From the NCBI RefSeq assembly GCF_020026895.1, contig NZ_JAINZW010000002.1, positions 372,001 to 436,000 on the forward strand: a stretch of DNA of 64,000 nt. Direction: 5' to 3'. The notes under the pieces were generated by a model. It searched no databases, was not told the origin of the DNA, and saw only the letters and a program-made list of their open reading frames with translations. This document shows positions 42,838 to 49,989 of the stretch, one piece after another. The position numbers and the translations under genes are program-made. This DNA is from Novilysobacter selenitireducens. Lineage in GTDB: Bacteria; Pseudomonadota; Gammaproteobacteria; Xanthomonadales; Xanthomonadaceae. Within the stretch, counting starts at the first letter, position 1; the number at the start of each line of letters is the position of its first letter.

Positions 42838-43136
42838 GTGACACCTGGGCCTGGATCATCATTGGGTTTGCAGGCCAGGCGCTGTTTTCAGCGCGTTTCG
42901 TCCTGCAGTGGGTCGCATCCGAACGGGCCCGACGTTCAATCGTGCCGAAAGCCTTCTGGTACTTCAGCCTGGCGGGAAGTGCGGTGCTGCTCAGCTATGC
43001 CATCCACCGGAAGGATCCGGTATTCATCGTCGGCCAGGCAGCAGGGCTCTTCATCTACTTGCGGAACCTGTCGCTGATTGCACGGGAAACCACGCATGCA
43101 GCTGGGCAGGTGGCGCCCGGGGAAGAGGATCACTAG
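42834..43136 (+). CDS. lipid-A-disaccharide synthase N-terminal domain (LABN) protein
   Basis: 100 residues, all or nearly all membrane: IIIGFAGQALFSARFVLQW, YFSLAGSAVLLSYAIH and FIVGQAAGLFIYLRNLSLI. This is the LABN/DUF2062-like small helix bundle with conserved QW and YLRNL. The start is GTG at 42834, sharing bases with the GT2 stop and preceded by GAGGAGG at ideal distance. As a stand-alone protein it probably accompanies the GT2 and GT39 enzymes in lipid-linked sugar work. It is the last clearly chromosomal gene before the dif-like site. Confidence 0.85.
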   Translation: MSDTWAWIIIGFAGQALFSARFVLQWVASERARRSIVPKAFWYFSLAGSAVLLSYAIHRKDPVFIVGQAAGLFIYLRNLSLIARETTHAAGQVAPGEEDH

Positions 43137-43156
43137 GACCGACGGCCCTCCCTAGG

Positions 43157-43184
43157 ACTTCGCATAATGCATATTACGTTAAAC
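43157..43184 (+). other. dif-like XerC/XerD recombination site
   Basis: A 28-base site matching 22 of 28 positions of E. coli dif: XerC arm ACTTCGCATAA, central hexamer TGCATA, XerD arm TTACGTTAAAC. It lies 20 bases after the LABN gene, exactly where conserved chromosomal genes stop and island genes begin. It is either the chromosome terminus dif or an attachment site used by an element that borrows host XerCD. Confidence 0.75.
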
Positions 43185-43432
43185 TTTTTCTATGCGCGAA
43201 CAGACGCCGACGCTGGACCCATCACGCCAGTCTGTCCGCCAGCAGCAATTTCGTAGCCTTTCCCGCTGCAATCCGTATCCTTTCCGTCTATAGCGGTGTA
43301 TCCCAATCGGTTGCTCGCTAAGTTTCGCTCCCGATTGGTTCTTCCGCTTCCGTCCGGGAGCGTGTGGCATGGTGGATTGGGTCGATCGGATTCTGACCGA
43401 CTTTACGGTCGCACCGCGGACGCTGATGCAGT
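43185..43432. other. non-coding stretch between dif-like site and first island gene
   Basis: About 250 bases with no supportable gene. It is more AT-rich than the upstream chromosome and contains CCAATCGGTTGCTCGCTAAG and the partial complement CTCCCGATTGG, a weak inverted repeat that might belong to a promoter or element end. Confidence 0.4.
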
Positions 43433-44335
43433 ATGCCGTGTGCCTTTTCCCCTCCCGTTGCACTGGCGCCGGAATCCTTGAGCGCATTCATTGACGACCA
43501 TTGCGCGATGGCCGTCGCCGGCCGACTGCGAATGCGCATGGCGGAAGCCATCTTGGAGGGGCTCCACCTGGCTGGTCATAACGCTCGCATCGAATGTGTC
43601 GCTCCGGCCACTACGAACTGGCGGCTAAACATGCTCCATAAGGCCCATCGTGCGCTTCATTTGCCCTTCGATGATGAGCGTCTCCGGCGTCGAAGACCCG
43701 AGATCTACGCTGCATGGGAGGCGGAACGCGCTGCGATCGGTCTTCCGATGGCAGTCCCCATGACCGTGACTCGGACCGTGGAAGCGCTTCTCAACGCATG
43801 CGAGGAAGATCGAAATGGCATCCAAGACAAGTCGCTTATTGTTGTCCTATGTCGATTGTCCGCAAGCCAAGTGACCCAACTGCGCTTCAATGATCTAGTT
43901 CCAGGCGTGATTATGGAGGATGGCAAGCAATGCGATGTCGTAGACCTCACGATTCGTAGGCCGTTCGGGCGGTTGCAGACCTTTCAACCCAGGATTCGCT
44001 TCGTTGGTCGTGATGCCACCTTGCTAATGGCGTGGGGGTCAATTCGTGGGGAACAGCTTCTGCCTGGCGCTCGTGACCACTTCTTCTTGCGCGAGACGCG
44101 CCGCAACGCGTCGCCAGAGCTAACTCAGGTCTGGATCGGACGTCGTATCCGACACCTCGCGCAGGTGGCGGGCCTCGCCAAGCCAAACGGCCGCAATCAC
44201 GTTTCTCCGCAGTGGTTGCGAAAGAGCTATGAGCGAGAGTGGCGAGAAGATTTTTTGCTTACGAAAGTGGCACGCGCTGCACGGGTCTCTACTTCGACTG
44301 CGTTTCGGCTGACGAGGCCGCGAGACGCAAGCTAA
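43433..44335 (+). CDS. degenerate tyrosine-recombinase-like protein
   Basis: 300 residues with the overall plan of a tyrosine recombinase: an N-terminal SAM-like helical domain (about 1-95), then a region that should carry the first catalytic Arg. There the sequence is SLIVVLCRLSASQVTQLRFNDL, with Ser/Ala in place of the GxR pattern. The C-terminal HxLR box appears as SPQWLRKSYEREW and no nucleophile Tyr is visible at the end (STSTAFRLTR). It is therefore probably not a normal integrase; it may be a decayed copy or a DNA-binding adaptor. Lower GC than neighbours; convergent with the TniQ gene. Confidence 0.6.
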   Translation: MPCAFSPPVALAPESLSAFIDDHCAMAVAGRLRMRMAEAILEGLHLAGHNARIECVAPATTNWRLNMLHKAHRALHLPFDDERLRRRRPEIYAAWEAERAAIGLPMAVPMTVTRTVEALLNACEEDRNGIQDKSLIVVLCRLSASQVTQLRFNDLVPGVIMEDGKQCDVVDLTIRRPFGRLQTFQPRIRFVGRDATLLMAWGSIRGEQLLPGARDHFFLRETRRNASPELTQVWIGRRIRHLAQVAGLAKPNGRNHVSPQWLRKSYEREWREDFLLTKVARAARVSTSTAFRLTRPRDAS

Positions 44336-44414
44336 CAGCCGTTTTCTTCGTTGCCTCAAGCTGCACCCCGCGCCATGCCCCGAAGGGGCGCAACAGTTGG
44401 TCTCAGCCCGCACC

Positions 44415-45773
44415 TCAAGGGGGTCCACTCCGGCGCATGATGTGAATCATGCCGCCGGCGATCTCGGCGGGCTCTCGGTAATCCAGCCATGAGGCGCGCG
44501 AATCATCTTCGCCTCGGGTGAAGCCTGATAACCGCCAGTATCCTTCCGCTGTACGCACGATGGCGTCAACTGACTCGGCGACCGTAATGTGGGGCGATGG
44601 GTGGTCTAGCTTGTCGAGCGCTATGCGTCGCTGACGGGCATGCTCGAGCAGGTCGACTAGAGCCTGTAGGTAATGTGCGCATGCCAGCTCGGGATCGCGC
44701 CCTCGAGCAAGCAGGCGCCGTAATCCTGTAAGTTCATTATTGGTAACCAGATAGGAAGGGAGCACCAAGGTCGAACAATGTTCGCCCTCCTCCACTTCAC
44801 CGCCATGCCAGCGACCGTGCGCGGATTCGCTAGCGGCAAGCCACGCGTCAATAGGCGCTCGAGTTGCGATAGGCACGTGCGTCCGGTATGCGCCCCTTCG
44901 AAAGGCGCGGCGATACGTCTCCAGCTGATCTTCGGTGCTGGGTTCGCTCTCCTTCCACGTCCAGCTTTTTGCCTCTATGGTCCAATGCCCCCGCGACTGC
45001 TCGTGGTACGGCTTAAAGCCAGGCATGGTGACGCCCGAACTTTGTAATGCATGCATCAGCGCAGGCAGAAGACCCTTCGAAGGCAAGGGCGGCATTCGCA
45101 AGGGGGCGCTTGCGAGATACGGAGGATAGGCGATGTGCATTGGGCCCGAGACGAAGGTGATGGCCGCGCTGAGAGATTGCGTCCACTGCCAGTGTTCTTG
45201 CAGAGCTTGAGTGATGGCCAGCTCGTCGGGGACATAGAGCCCACTGTGGATTCCGTCCAATAAGAGACAACCGGCCGGGCATTGAAAAGCGCTAAGCCCG
45301 GGGCTCCGTGATTGCCACAATAGTTGCGTAGCGCAATGCGGGCAGTGGTGCGTCAGTGGCTCGTGGTGCACGGGGCACCGAGCGATCAGGTCCCCCTGCC
45401 ATGCATAGGAGTGGTATCCATCCCCGATACAGCGTGGACAGATCCGCAGACATTCGGGCGGCGAACTCGACAGTTCAGGGAAAGGCTGCCAGGCTCCAGG
45501 CCGGATCTTGATCTCCGGCTTTGACAACTGGCGGAAATATGGACCGAGTGTTGCCAGATCGCCTGGCAGGACGCTGTCTGGAGCAAACGCCCATCTCACC
45601 CAGTCAGGCGGCACCTGACGTCGAATCTCTACATCGGTGAGCAAGTTTGCCCTGATCAATCGCGCGACGAACGCGTACCACGACTCAAAGGGGCGCCGGA
45701 TTGTGTCGAATCCGATCAGACGTTCCAAAGGCGGTGTTCTAGTCTCGCTGTTGGTCGCGTTCAGAACTGCCAT
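44415..45773 (-). CDS. TniQ/TnsD-family protein
   Basis: 452 residues. The N-terminus has the TniQ layout (RPFESWYAFVARLIRANLLT), then a zinc-binding block LRICPRCIGDGYHSYAWQG and ARCPVHHEPLTHHCPHCATQL with four paired Cys/His positions. TniQ proteins are target-selection partners of Tn7-like and Tn5053-like transposases. No TnsA, TnsB/TniA or TnsC/TniB gene is present nearby, so this copy is an orphan. The ATG at 45773 is preceded by a region with two degenerate direct repeats. Low GC relative to flanks suggests transfer. Confidence 0.8.
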   Translation of the reverse strand: MAVLNATNSETRTPPLERLIGFDTIRRPFESWYAFVARLIRANLLTDVEIRRQVPPDWVRWAFAPDSVLPGDLATLGPYFRQLSKPEIKIRPGAWQPFPELSSSPPECLRICPRCIGDGYHSYAWQGDLIARCPVHHEPLTHHCPHCATQLLWQSRSPGLSAFQCPAGCLLLDGIHSGLYVPDELAITQALQEHWQWTQSLSAAITFVSGPMHIAYPPYLASAPLRMPPLPSKGLLPALMHALQSSGVTMPGFKPYHEQSRGHWTIEAKSWTWKESEPSTEDQLETYRRAFRRGAYRTHVPIATRAPIDAWLAASESAHGRWHGGEVEEGEHCSTLVLPSYLVTNNELTGLRRLLARGRDPELACAHYLQALVDLLEHARQRRIALDKLDHPSPHITVAESVDAIVRTAEGYWRLSGFTRGEDDSRASWLDYREPAEIAGGMIHIMRRSGPP

Positions 45774-45854
45774 CGCGGAGATGTCCCAATTGCTGTTGTA
45801 GCTATCAAGCTCTACTCACCGACGTGGGCACCGCAGGTGTGAGTGCCCCGCGTC

Positions 45855-45963
45855 TGCACTTTCCGTGTACTTCCCGCGCACTGACGCGTGTACACCGAAC
45901 CTTTTGTCGCACAAACGCATGTGCACTTTCCTGATTTCCGTAGCTTCGCGTGAACACCGGACC
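45855..45963. repeat. pair of degenerate direct repeats upstream of the TniQ gene
   Basis: TGCACTTTCC occurs at 45,855 and 45,922; GCGTGTACACCGAACC at 45,886 and GCGTGAACACCGGACC at 45,948 (14 of 16 identical). The two composite units lie about 65 bases apart. They could be transposase-binding repeats of a Tn7/Tn5053-like element end or regulator sites for tniQ. The rest of the 244-base gap holds no gene. Confidence 0.6.
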
Positions 45964-46017
45964 CGTAAATTCAGGCTAGGTACCGCCCCCCGCAAGCGAG
46001 TTGCGGAGGTGGACGGA

Positions 46018-46554
46018 TCAACCGGAATGAGCGTCGCCCTGACATTCGGCACGCCACTCTTCGGGGGTGATGCCGCTCGCGGCCCCGTACAGCGGCAACC
46101 GGTAGTTGTTGAAGAGGTTCCGCAGTGCCGGCAGATTCCGGCCCATGAAGAGCCAGCCGTGGTGCTCGTCCCACTGCATCTCAGTCCTGAAGGGGTACGT
46201 CGCTTTGTCGTCTTCGTTGAACAGGTCGAAACCGTCCAGCACGAAGACGCGTTCGTACGTCGGCGGCTTCCCATCACGTACCCAGCGGCGTTCGCAGATG
46301 CGCTCGGTCACCGCATTGAGACGCTCCGCCGGCGCGGGTCCAAGGTCGACCAGCTCGGTCACGACGCCGGTGGCGCGCGCTCGCTGCTCGACCGCAGCGT
46401 ACAGGGCCAGGGCCCGCTCATCGTCCAGGCATGCCACGTAGCGTGAAATACACACGCGCGCAAAGGCGTGGTGCACGAAGAGACCCGCCACCTCGTCCAC
46501 GAGATGCTGATCGGGGACGACCTTCAACGTTGGGTTTAAGGGTGATCCAGCCAT
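46018..46554 (-). CDS. hypothetical protein paired with an MbcA-like gene
   Basis: 178 residues, not recognised. The middle holds a hydrophobic strand ending in acid, YERVFVLDGFDLFNEDD, and the C-terminal half contains MQWDEHHGWLFMGRNLPALRNLFNNYRLPLYG. No P-loop, signal peptide or membrane helix. It starts four bases after the MbcA-like gene ends, an arrangement usual for toxin-antitoxin pairs, but it does not look like a RES-domain toxin. The ATG at 46554 is the first start that does not overlap the upstream gene. Confidence 0.6.
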   Translation of the reverse strand: MAGSPLNPTLKVVPDQHLVDEVAGLFVHHAFARVCISRYVACLDDERALALYAAVEQRARATGVVTELVDLGPAPAERLNAVTERICERRWVRDGKPPTYERVFVLDGFDLFNEDDKATYPFRTEMQWDEHHGWLFMGRNLPALRNLFNNYRLPLYGAASGITPEEWRAECQGDAHSG

Positions 46555-46558
46555 CCAG

Positions 46559-47107
46559 TCATGCGTCCCGGCGTTCGTCCAGGTAGTCAACCACCGCACC
46601 CTGCCGGCCGTCTCGCACCATGGCATCGGCGGTTCGGCCGTCGAAATCGGGAACGGCGCACTCCAAGTACCACGCGGCGGCACGGCGCTCGTCGCCGCCG
46701 TGGACGTCGATCGCTTTGTCCAGGACTCCGACTACGGCCGCCAGATACGCCTGCAGCTCCGGTCCGGGCGGCCACGCATCGAGTTCGCGTACGGTGACGC
46801 CGGCCCGCTGCGCCAGCGGCTCGGGCCGCAGCCGCAGGAACACCCCGACGAGCGCGGGTGAATACCACGCGTCTCCGGCCTCTCGCAGTCGGGCGGCCAG
46901 CGGCAGATCGTTCCGCTGGGGGCGTTCTTGCACCTCGTCCCCCACGCGCAAGCGGCCATTGAGGCGGGTCGTGCCTTCGCTGGCCCACGCGATGGCCACG
47001 CGCATCGCCTCTTCGTCCCGAGCCTGCATGCGCGCCCGGTATGCGTCCCGAGTTCCCTCGAGTCGGGCGCGCGCCTCCGGCGCGGGCGTGTCGTGATGGG
47101 TCGTCAT
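46559..47107 (-). CDS. protein with C-terminal MbcA/ParS/Xre antitoxin-like (DUF2384) domain
   Basis: 182 residues. The first half is basic/charged (ARLEGTRDAYRARMQARDEEAM). The last 40 or so residues, RRAAAWYLECAVPDFDGRTADAMVRDG then QGAVVDYLDERR, match the toxin-binding DUF2384 pattern (Trp, Pro, G-x-T/R, ML, YL). Family members neutralise RES NADases; here the next gene, four bases away, is unrelated by eye. Start at 47107; the longer frame upstream overlaps the KfrA-like gene in another frame. Confidence 0.62.
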   Translation of the reverse strand: MTTHHDTPAPEARARLEGTRDAYRARMQARDEEAMRVAIAWASEGTTRLNGRLRVGDEVQERPQRNDLPLAARLREAGDAWYSPALVGVFLRLRPEPLAQRAGVTVRELDAWPPGPELQAYLAAVVGVLDKAIDVHGGDERRAAAWYLECAVPDFDGRTADAMVRDGRQGAVVDYLDERRDA

Positions 47108-47216
47108 GGTGTGCGGTGGTGGCCGCCCCGCTGCTGACGGAGCCCCCAGCTTACGCCGGCGGTGCCGTGCGCGCATCAGCCCTTGCACACGCTCCGATGG
47201 CTGCCTTCCGTGCGGG

Positions 47217-48191
47217 TCACGGCGTCTTCTTGGTGCTGCGCGCGGCGCGCACCGCACGTGACTTACCGCGAGCCGGCGCCTTGGCAACACGCGGTGCGGA
47301 TGGCGGCTTGCCGCGCGCTTTCGGGCCGTCGGCGAGCGACGCGCGCAGCACGGCCGGCAGGTCTCCCAGCGCCTCGACCTGTTGAGCCAGCGCCTCGGCG
47401 CGGCCCCGCTGCGTGGCCGCCTCGCGCTCGGCGGCGGCCAAAGCGGTGCGCGCCGTCTCCAGAGCCTGACGCAGGCCGTCCTCGGTCTGGCGGGCCTGCG
47501 CCTGCGCCCGCGCCGCCTCCCCCCGCAGCTCGCGCACCTGCTGCCGCGCCGCGTCGATCTCGGCGTGGGCGCGGTCTTCGAGCTGGCGCAGGTGCGCGGT
47601 GTGGGTAGCCTGGGTCGCGGCCGCCTCCTGCCGTACGGCCTCGAGCTGCGTGCGCAGCGCAGCGGTGTCGGCCTGGGCGGTGGCCAGCGCCTGCTGGGTG
47701 CGCTCGGCCAGGGCGTGGGCGTCGGCGAGCTGGCCGGCCTGCAGATCCGCCAGGCGCTGCAGGTCGGCCACGCGGGTCTGCGCCTGGTCGCGCTCGGTGC
47801 GGGCGGCCCCGGCCTCGGCGCGGGCCACCTCCGCGGCGGCCGTGGCGGCGTCGCGGTCCGTTGCCGCCTCACAGACCGCGGCCGTCGCCGCCGCCCGGTC
47901 CTGCGCCAGCGCCGCGTCGGCGTGCGCGCGGCCCGCCTCCAGCGCCGCGGTCCACAGTTGCGCGGCCAGCGTCTGCACCGCCTCCGGCGCATCGGGCAGC
48001 GCCATCAGGCGCTCGTGCGCCTCGAGTCGTGCGCCCAAGGCCTGCCACCAACCCTCGAGTAGCCGCGTGACCGTGTTGGGCGAACCGGTGCCGAGATGGG
48101 TGCGAATGCGCTCGACGGTGGGCCGTTCGCCGGCCGCGAGCAAGGCGTCGGCGGCCGCGTTGACCTGTCCCTGCGTGATGCCACGTGCCAT
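47217..48191 (-). CDS. KfrA-like DNA-binding coiled-coil protein
   Basis: 324 residues. The N-terminal 55 residues form the KfrA_N helix-turn-helix domain (ITQGQVNAAADALLAAG, TVERIRTHLGTGSPNTVTRLL). The rest is a long Ala/Gln/Arg-rich coiled coil to about residue 285, ending in a basic Lys/Arg tail. KfrA proteins are plasmid-encoded autoregulators involved in partition. It is divergent from the integrase; the 33-bp dyad between them is a natural operator candidate. The MbcA-like and hypothetical genes follow on the same strand. Confidence 0.8.
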   Translation of the reverse strand: MARGITQGQVNAAADALLAAGERPTVERIRTHLGTGSPNTVTRLLEGWWQALGARLEAHERLMALPDAPEAVQTLAAQLWTAALEAGRAHADAALAQDRAAATAAVCEAATDRDAATAAAEVARAEAGAARTERDQAQTRVADLQRLADLQAGQLADAHALAERTQQALATAQADTAALRTQLEAVRQEAAATQATHTAHLRQLEDRAHAEIDAARQQVRELRGEAARAQAQARQTEDGLRQALETARTALAAAEREAATQRGRAEALAQQVEALGDLPAVLRASLADGPKARGKPPSAPRVAKAPARGKSRAVRAARSTKKTP

Positions 48192-48231
48192 TGAAATGCC
48201 TCCGATGTCGGCGCCCTGCCCCGTTGCCTGA

Positions 48232-48264
48232 CTACCCGCGATAAGGGATAGTTATCATGGGTAG
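48232..48264. promoter_or_regulatory. 33-bp dyad between kfrA-like gene and integrase
   Basis: Left arm CTACCCGCGATAA, 7-base centre GGGATAG, right arm TTATCATGGGTAG; the arms are complementary at 11 of 13 positions. A site with the identical left arm and the same 13-7-13 geometry is at 62,175-62,207. It could be an operator of the KfrA-like protein or a core site for the tyrosine recombinase encoded 36 bases away. Confidence 0.65.
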
Positions 48265-48299
48265 ACGCCCTATAGCGTAATAAATACTACACCCTACAT

Positions 48300-49367
48300 A
48301 TGTCGAATTCGCTCATACCCGACCCGTCCACCCTGCCCGCGCTGGTGCCCGAAGAACTGGCCGAGCGCGCCGCGGCCGCGGTGCGCGAGATCCTCGCCGA
48401 GGGCGCAGCGGCCAACACCACCCGCAGCTACGCCAGCGCCCTGCGCTACTGGGCCGGCTGGCATCGCCTGCGCTACGGCCAGCCGATCGCCCTACCCGTG
48501 CCGGAAGCCGCCGTTGTGCAGTTCATCGTCGACCACCTGGCGCGCCGCGGCGACGACGGCGGCCGGGTCTGGGAACTGCCGGCGGCGGCCGATGCCCAGC
48601 TGCAGGCCGCCGGCCTCAAGCAGAAGCCCGGGCCCTTCAAGCACTCGACGGTGGTTCACCGCATCGCCGTGCTGTCCAAGGCGCACCAGCTGCGCGAGGC
48701 GGCCAACCCGTGCGAGGCGCCGGCGGTGCGGCACCTGCTGGCGCGCGGCCGCCGCGCCGCGGTCAAGCGCGGCGAGCGCCCGCGCAAAAAGACCGCGATC
48801 ACCCAGACCGAGCTTGAGGCGATGCTGGCGACCTGCGACGACTCCCTCGTCGGCGTGCGCGACCGCGCCCTGCTCTGCTTCGCCTTCGCCAGCGGCGGCC
48901 GCCGCCGCAGCGAGGTCGCCGCCGCCGACGTCGCCGACTTGCGCCGGCTCGGGCCCGAGGCGTACGTGTTCCACCTGGGCGCCAGCAAGACCGACCAGGA
49001 CGGCACCAATGCCAACGCCGACAAGCCGCTCCTGGGCACGGCCGCCGTCGCGCTGACCGCTTGGCTGGAGGCCAGCGGCGTCAAGAGCGGCGCGCTGTTC
49101 CGCCGCCTGTGGGGTGAGCGCGTGGGCCCTGCCCTCTCGGGCGCGGCGGTGGCGGGAATCGTGCAGCGCCGCGCCCAGGCAGCCGGCCTGACCGGCGACT
49201 TCGCCGGACACAGCCTGCGCTCGGGCTTCGTCACCGAGGGTGGGCGGCAAGGCGTCGCCCTGCCCGCCCTGATGGCCATGACCGACCACCGCGCCGTGGC
49301 CAGCGTGATCGGCTACTTCCAGAGTGGCAGCGCGGAGCAGAATCCGGCGGCTCGACTGCTGAGCTAG
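48300..49367 (+). CDS. tyrosine-type site-specific recombinase (integrase)
   Basis: 355 residues with a complete catalytic set. The N-terminal core-binding domain contains NTTRSYASALRYWAGWHRLRYG. The first Arg lies in FASGGRRRSEVAAADV (about residue 202), the HxLR box in FAGHSLRSGFVTEGG (about 304), the HR pair in MTDHRAVASV, and the nucleophile Tyr in VIGYFQSGS (about 341). A one-protein integrase adjacent to a KfrA-like gene is typical of integrated mobile elements. The ATG at 48300 lies 36 bases after the dyad. GC content is very high, unlike the defence genes beyond it. Confidence 0.93.
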   Translation: MSNSLIPDPSTLPALVPEELAERAAAAVREILAEGAAANTTRSYASALRYWAGWHRLRYGQPIALPVPEAAVVQFIVDHLARRGDDGGRVWELPAAADAQLQAAGLKQKPGPFKHSTVVHRIAVLSKAHQLREAANPCEAPAVRHLLARGRRAAVKRGERPRKKTAITQTELEAMLATCDDSLVGVRDRALLCFAFASGGRRRSEVAAADVADLRRLGPEAYVFHLGASKTDQDGTNANADKPLLGTAAVALTAWLEASGVKSGALFRRLWGERVGPALSGAAVAGIVQRRAQAAGLTGDFAGHSLRSGFVTEGGRQGVALPALMAMTDHRAVASVIGYFQSGSAEQNPAARLLS

Positions 49368-49452
49368 CGAGGAGCCGGCGCAGGGCTGACTGTCCACCGC
49401 CTGAAAAAGACCCCGCGATGCGAGGCTCTCAGGTCAGACCGTTCAGGCGTCC

Positions 49453-49953
49453 TTATCGAGCTGCCGAGGTTGCCCTGTCCATCTCAAAGAGCGTCCCGAG
49501 GCTGACGAAAGGTCGGTCCTCATGGACCAGCTCTGCAGACCATTTCTCGTAACGGCTTGTGCGATGGATGCCATCCGCATCCTGGGCAATACCATCAGGG
49601 CCGAATACCAGATGTTCGGGATCAAAGCTGCCCCTGTCCTCACGGACCCCGCAAATCGCCGGGCCGGCCGCTGAGATCATCAACGTCGCCGTAACTGCTG
49701 CATCAACCGTTGGGAGGTCCTCCGTGGACACCGCCGGGAACCAGCCAAAGGGCGACGTCAGCGCGATCACTGTCGACATCCCCGGCGCGATCTTGTGCAC
49801 CCAGCCGGCACGCTCGCCGCTGAGCATCAGGAACCCGTGGGTGTCGTCGAGATGGACCACTCGTAGCGCCCAAGTCCCCCTGAACTTGAAAAGCTGACCG
49901 GGCTGAACATCCTGCGGGTAGATCTCTGCGAACGCGCGAGCTGGCAACTTCAT
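49453..49953 (-). CDS. hypothetical protein downstream of DUF4062 gene
   Basis: 166 residues starting MKLPARAFAEIYPQDVQPG, with a beta-rich first half (QLFKFRGTWALRVVHLDD, GFLMLSGERAGW) and a charged C-terminus. No signal peptide or recognised domain. It begins 36 bases after the DUF4062 gene on the same strand and probably shares its transcript. It could be a partner or immunity factor for that protein, but this is speculation. Confidence 0.65.
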   Translation of the reverse strand: MKLPARAFAEIYPQDVQPGQLFKFRGTWALRVVHLDDTHGFLMLSGERAGWVHKIAPGMSTVIALTSPFGWFPAVSTEDLPTVDAAVTATLMISAAGPAICGVREDRGSFDPEHLVFGPDGIAQDADGIHRTSRYEKWSAELVHEDRPFVSLGTLFEMDRATSAAR

Positions 49954-49989
49954 GGATCCATCCTCCCTGTGCGGCGCGGTAGCTTGCGC

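Noticed and set aside
49368-49452. Possible CRISPR or attachment repeat after the integrase gene
   Set aside because: Only a weak hairpin is visible; no repeated units or match to either dyad.
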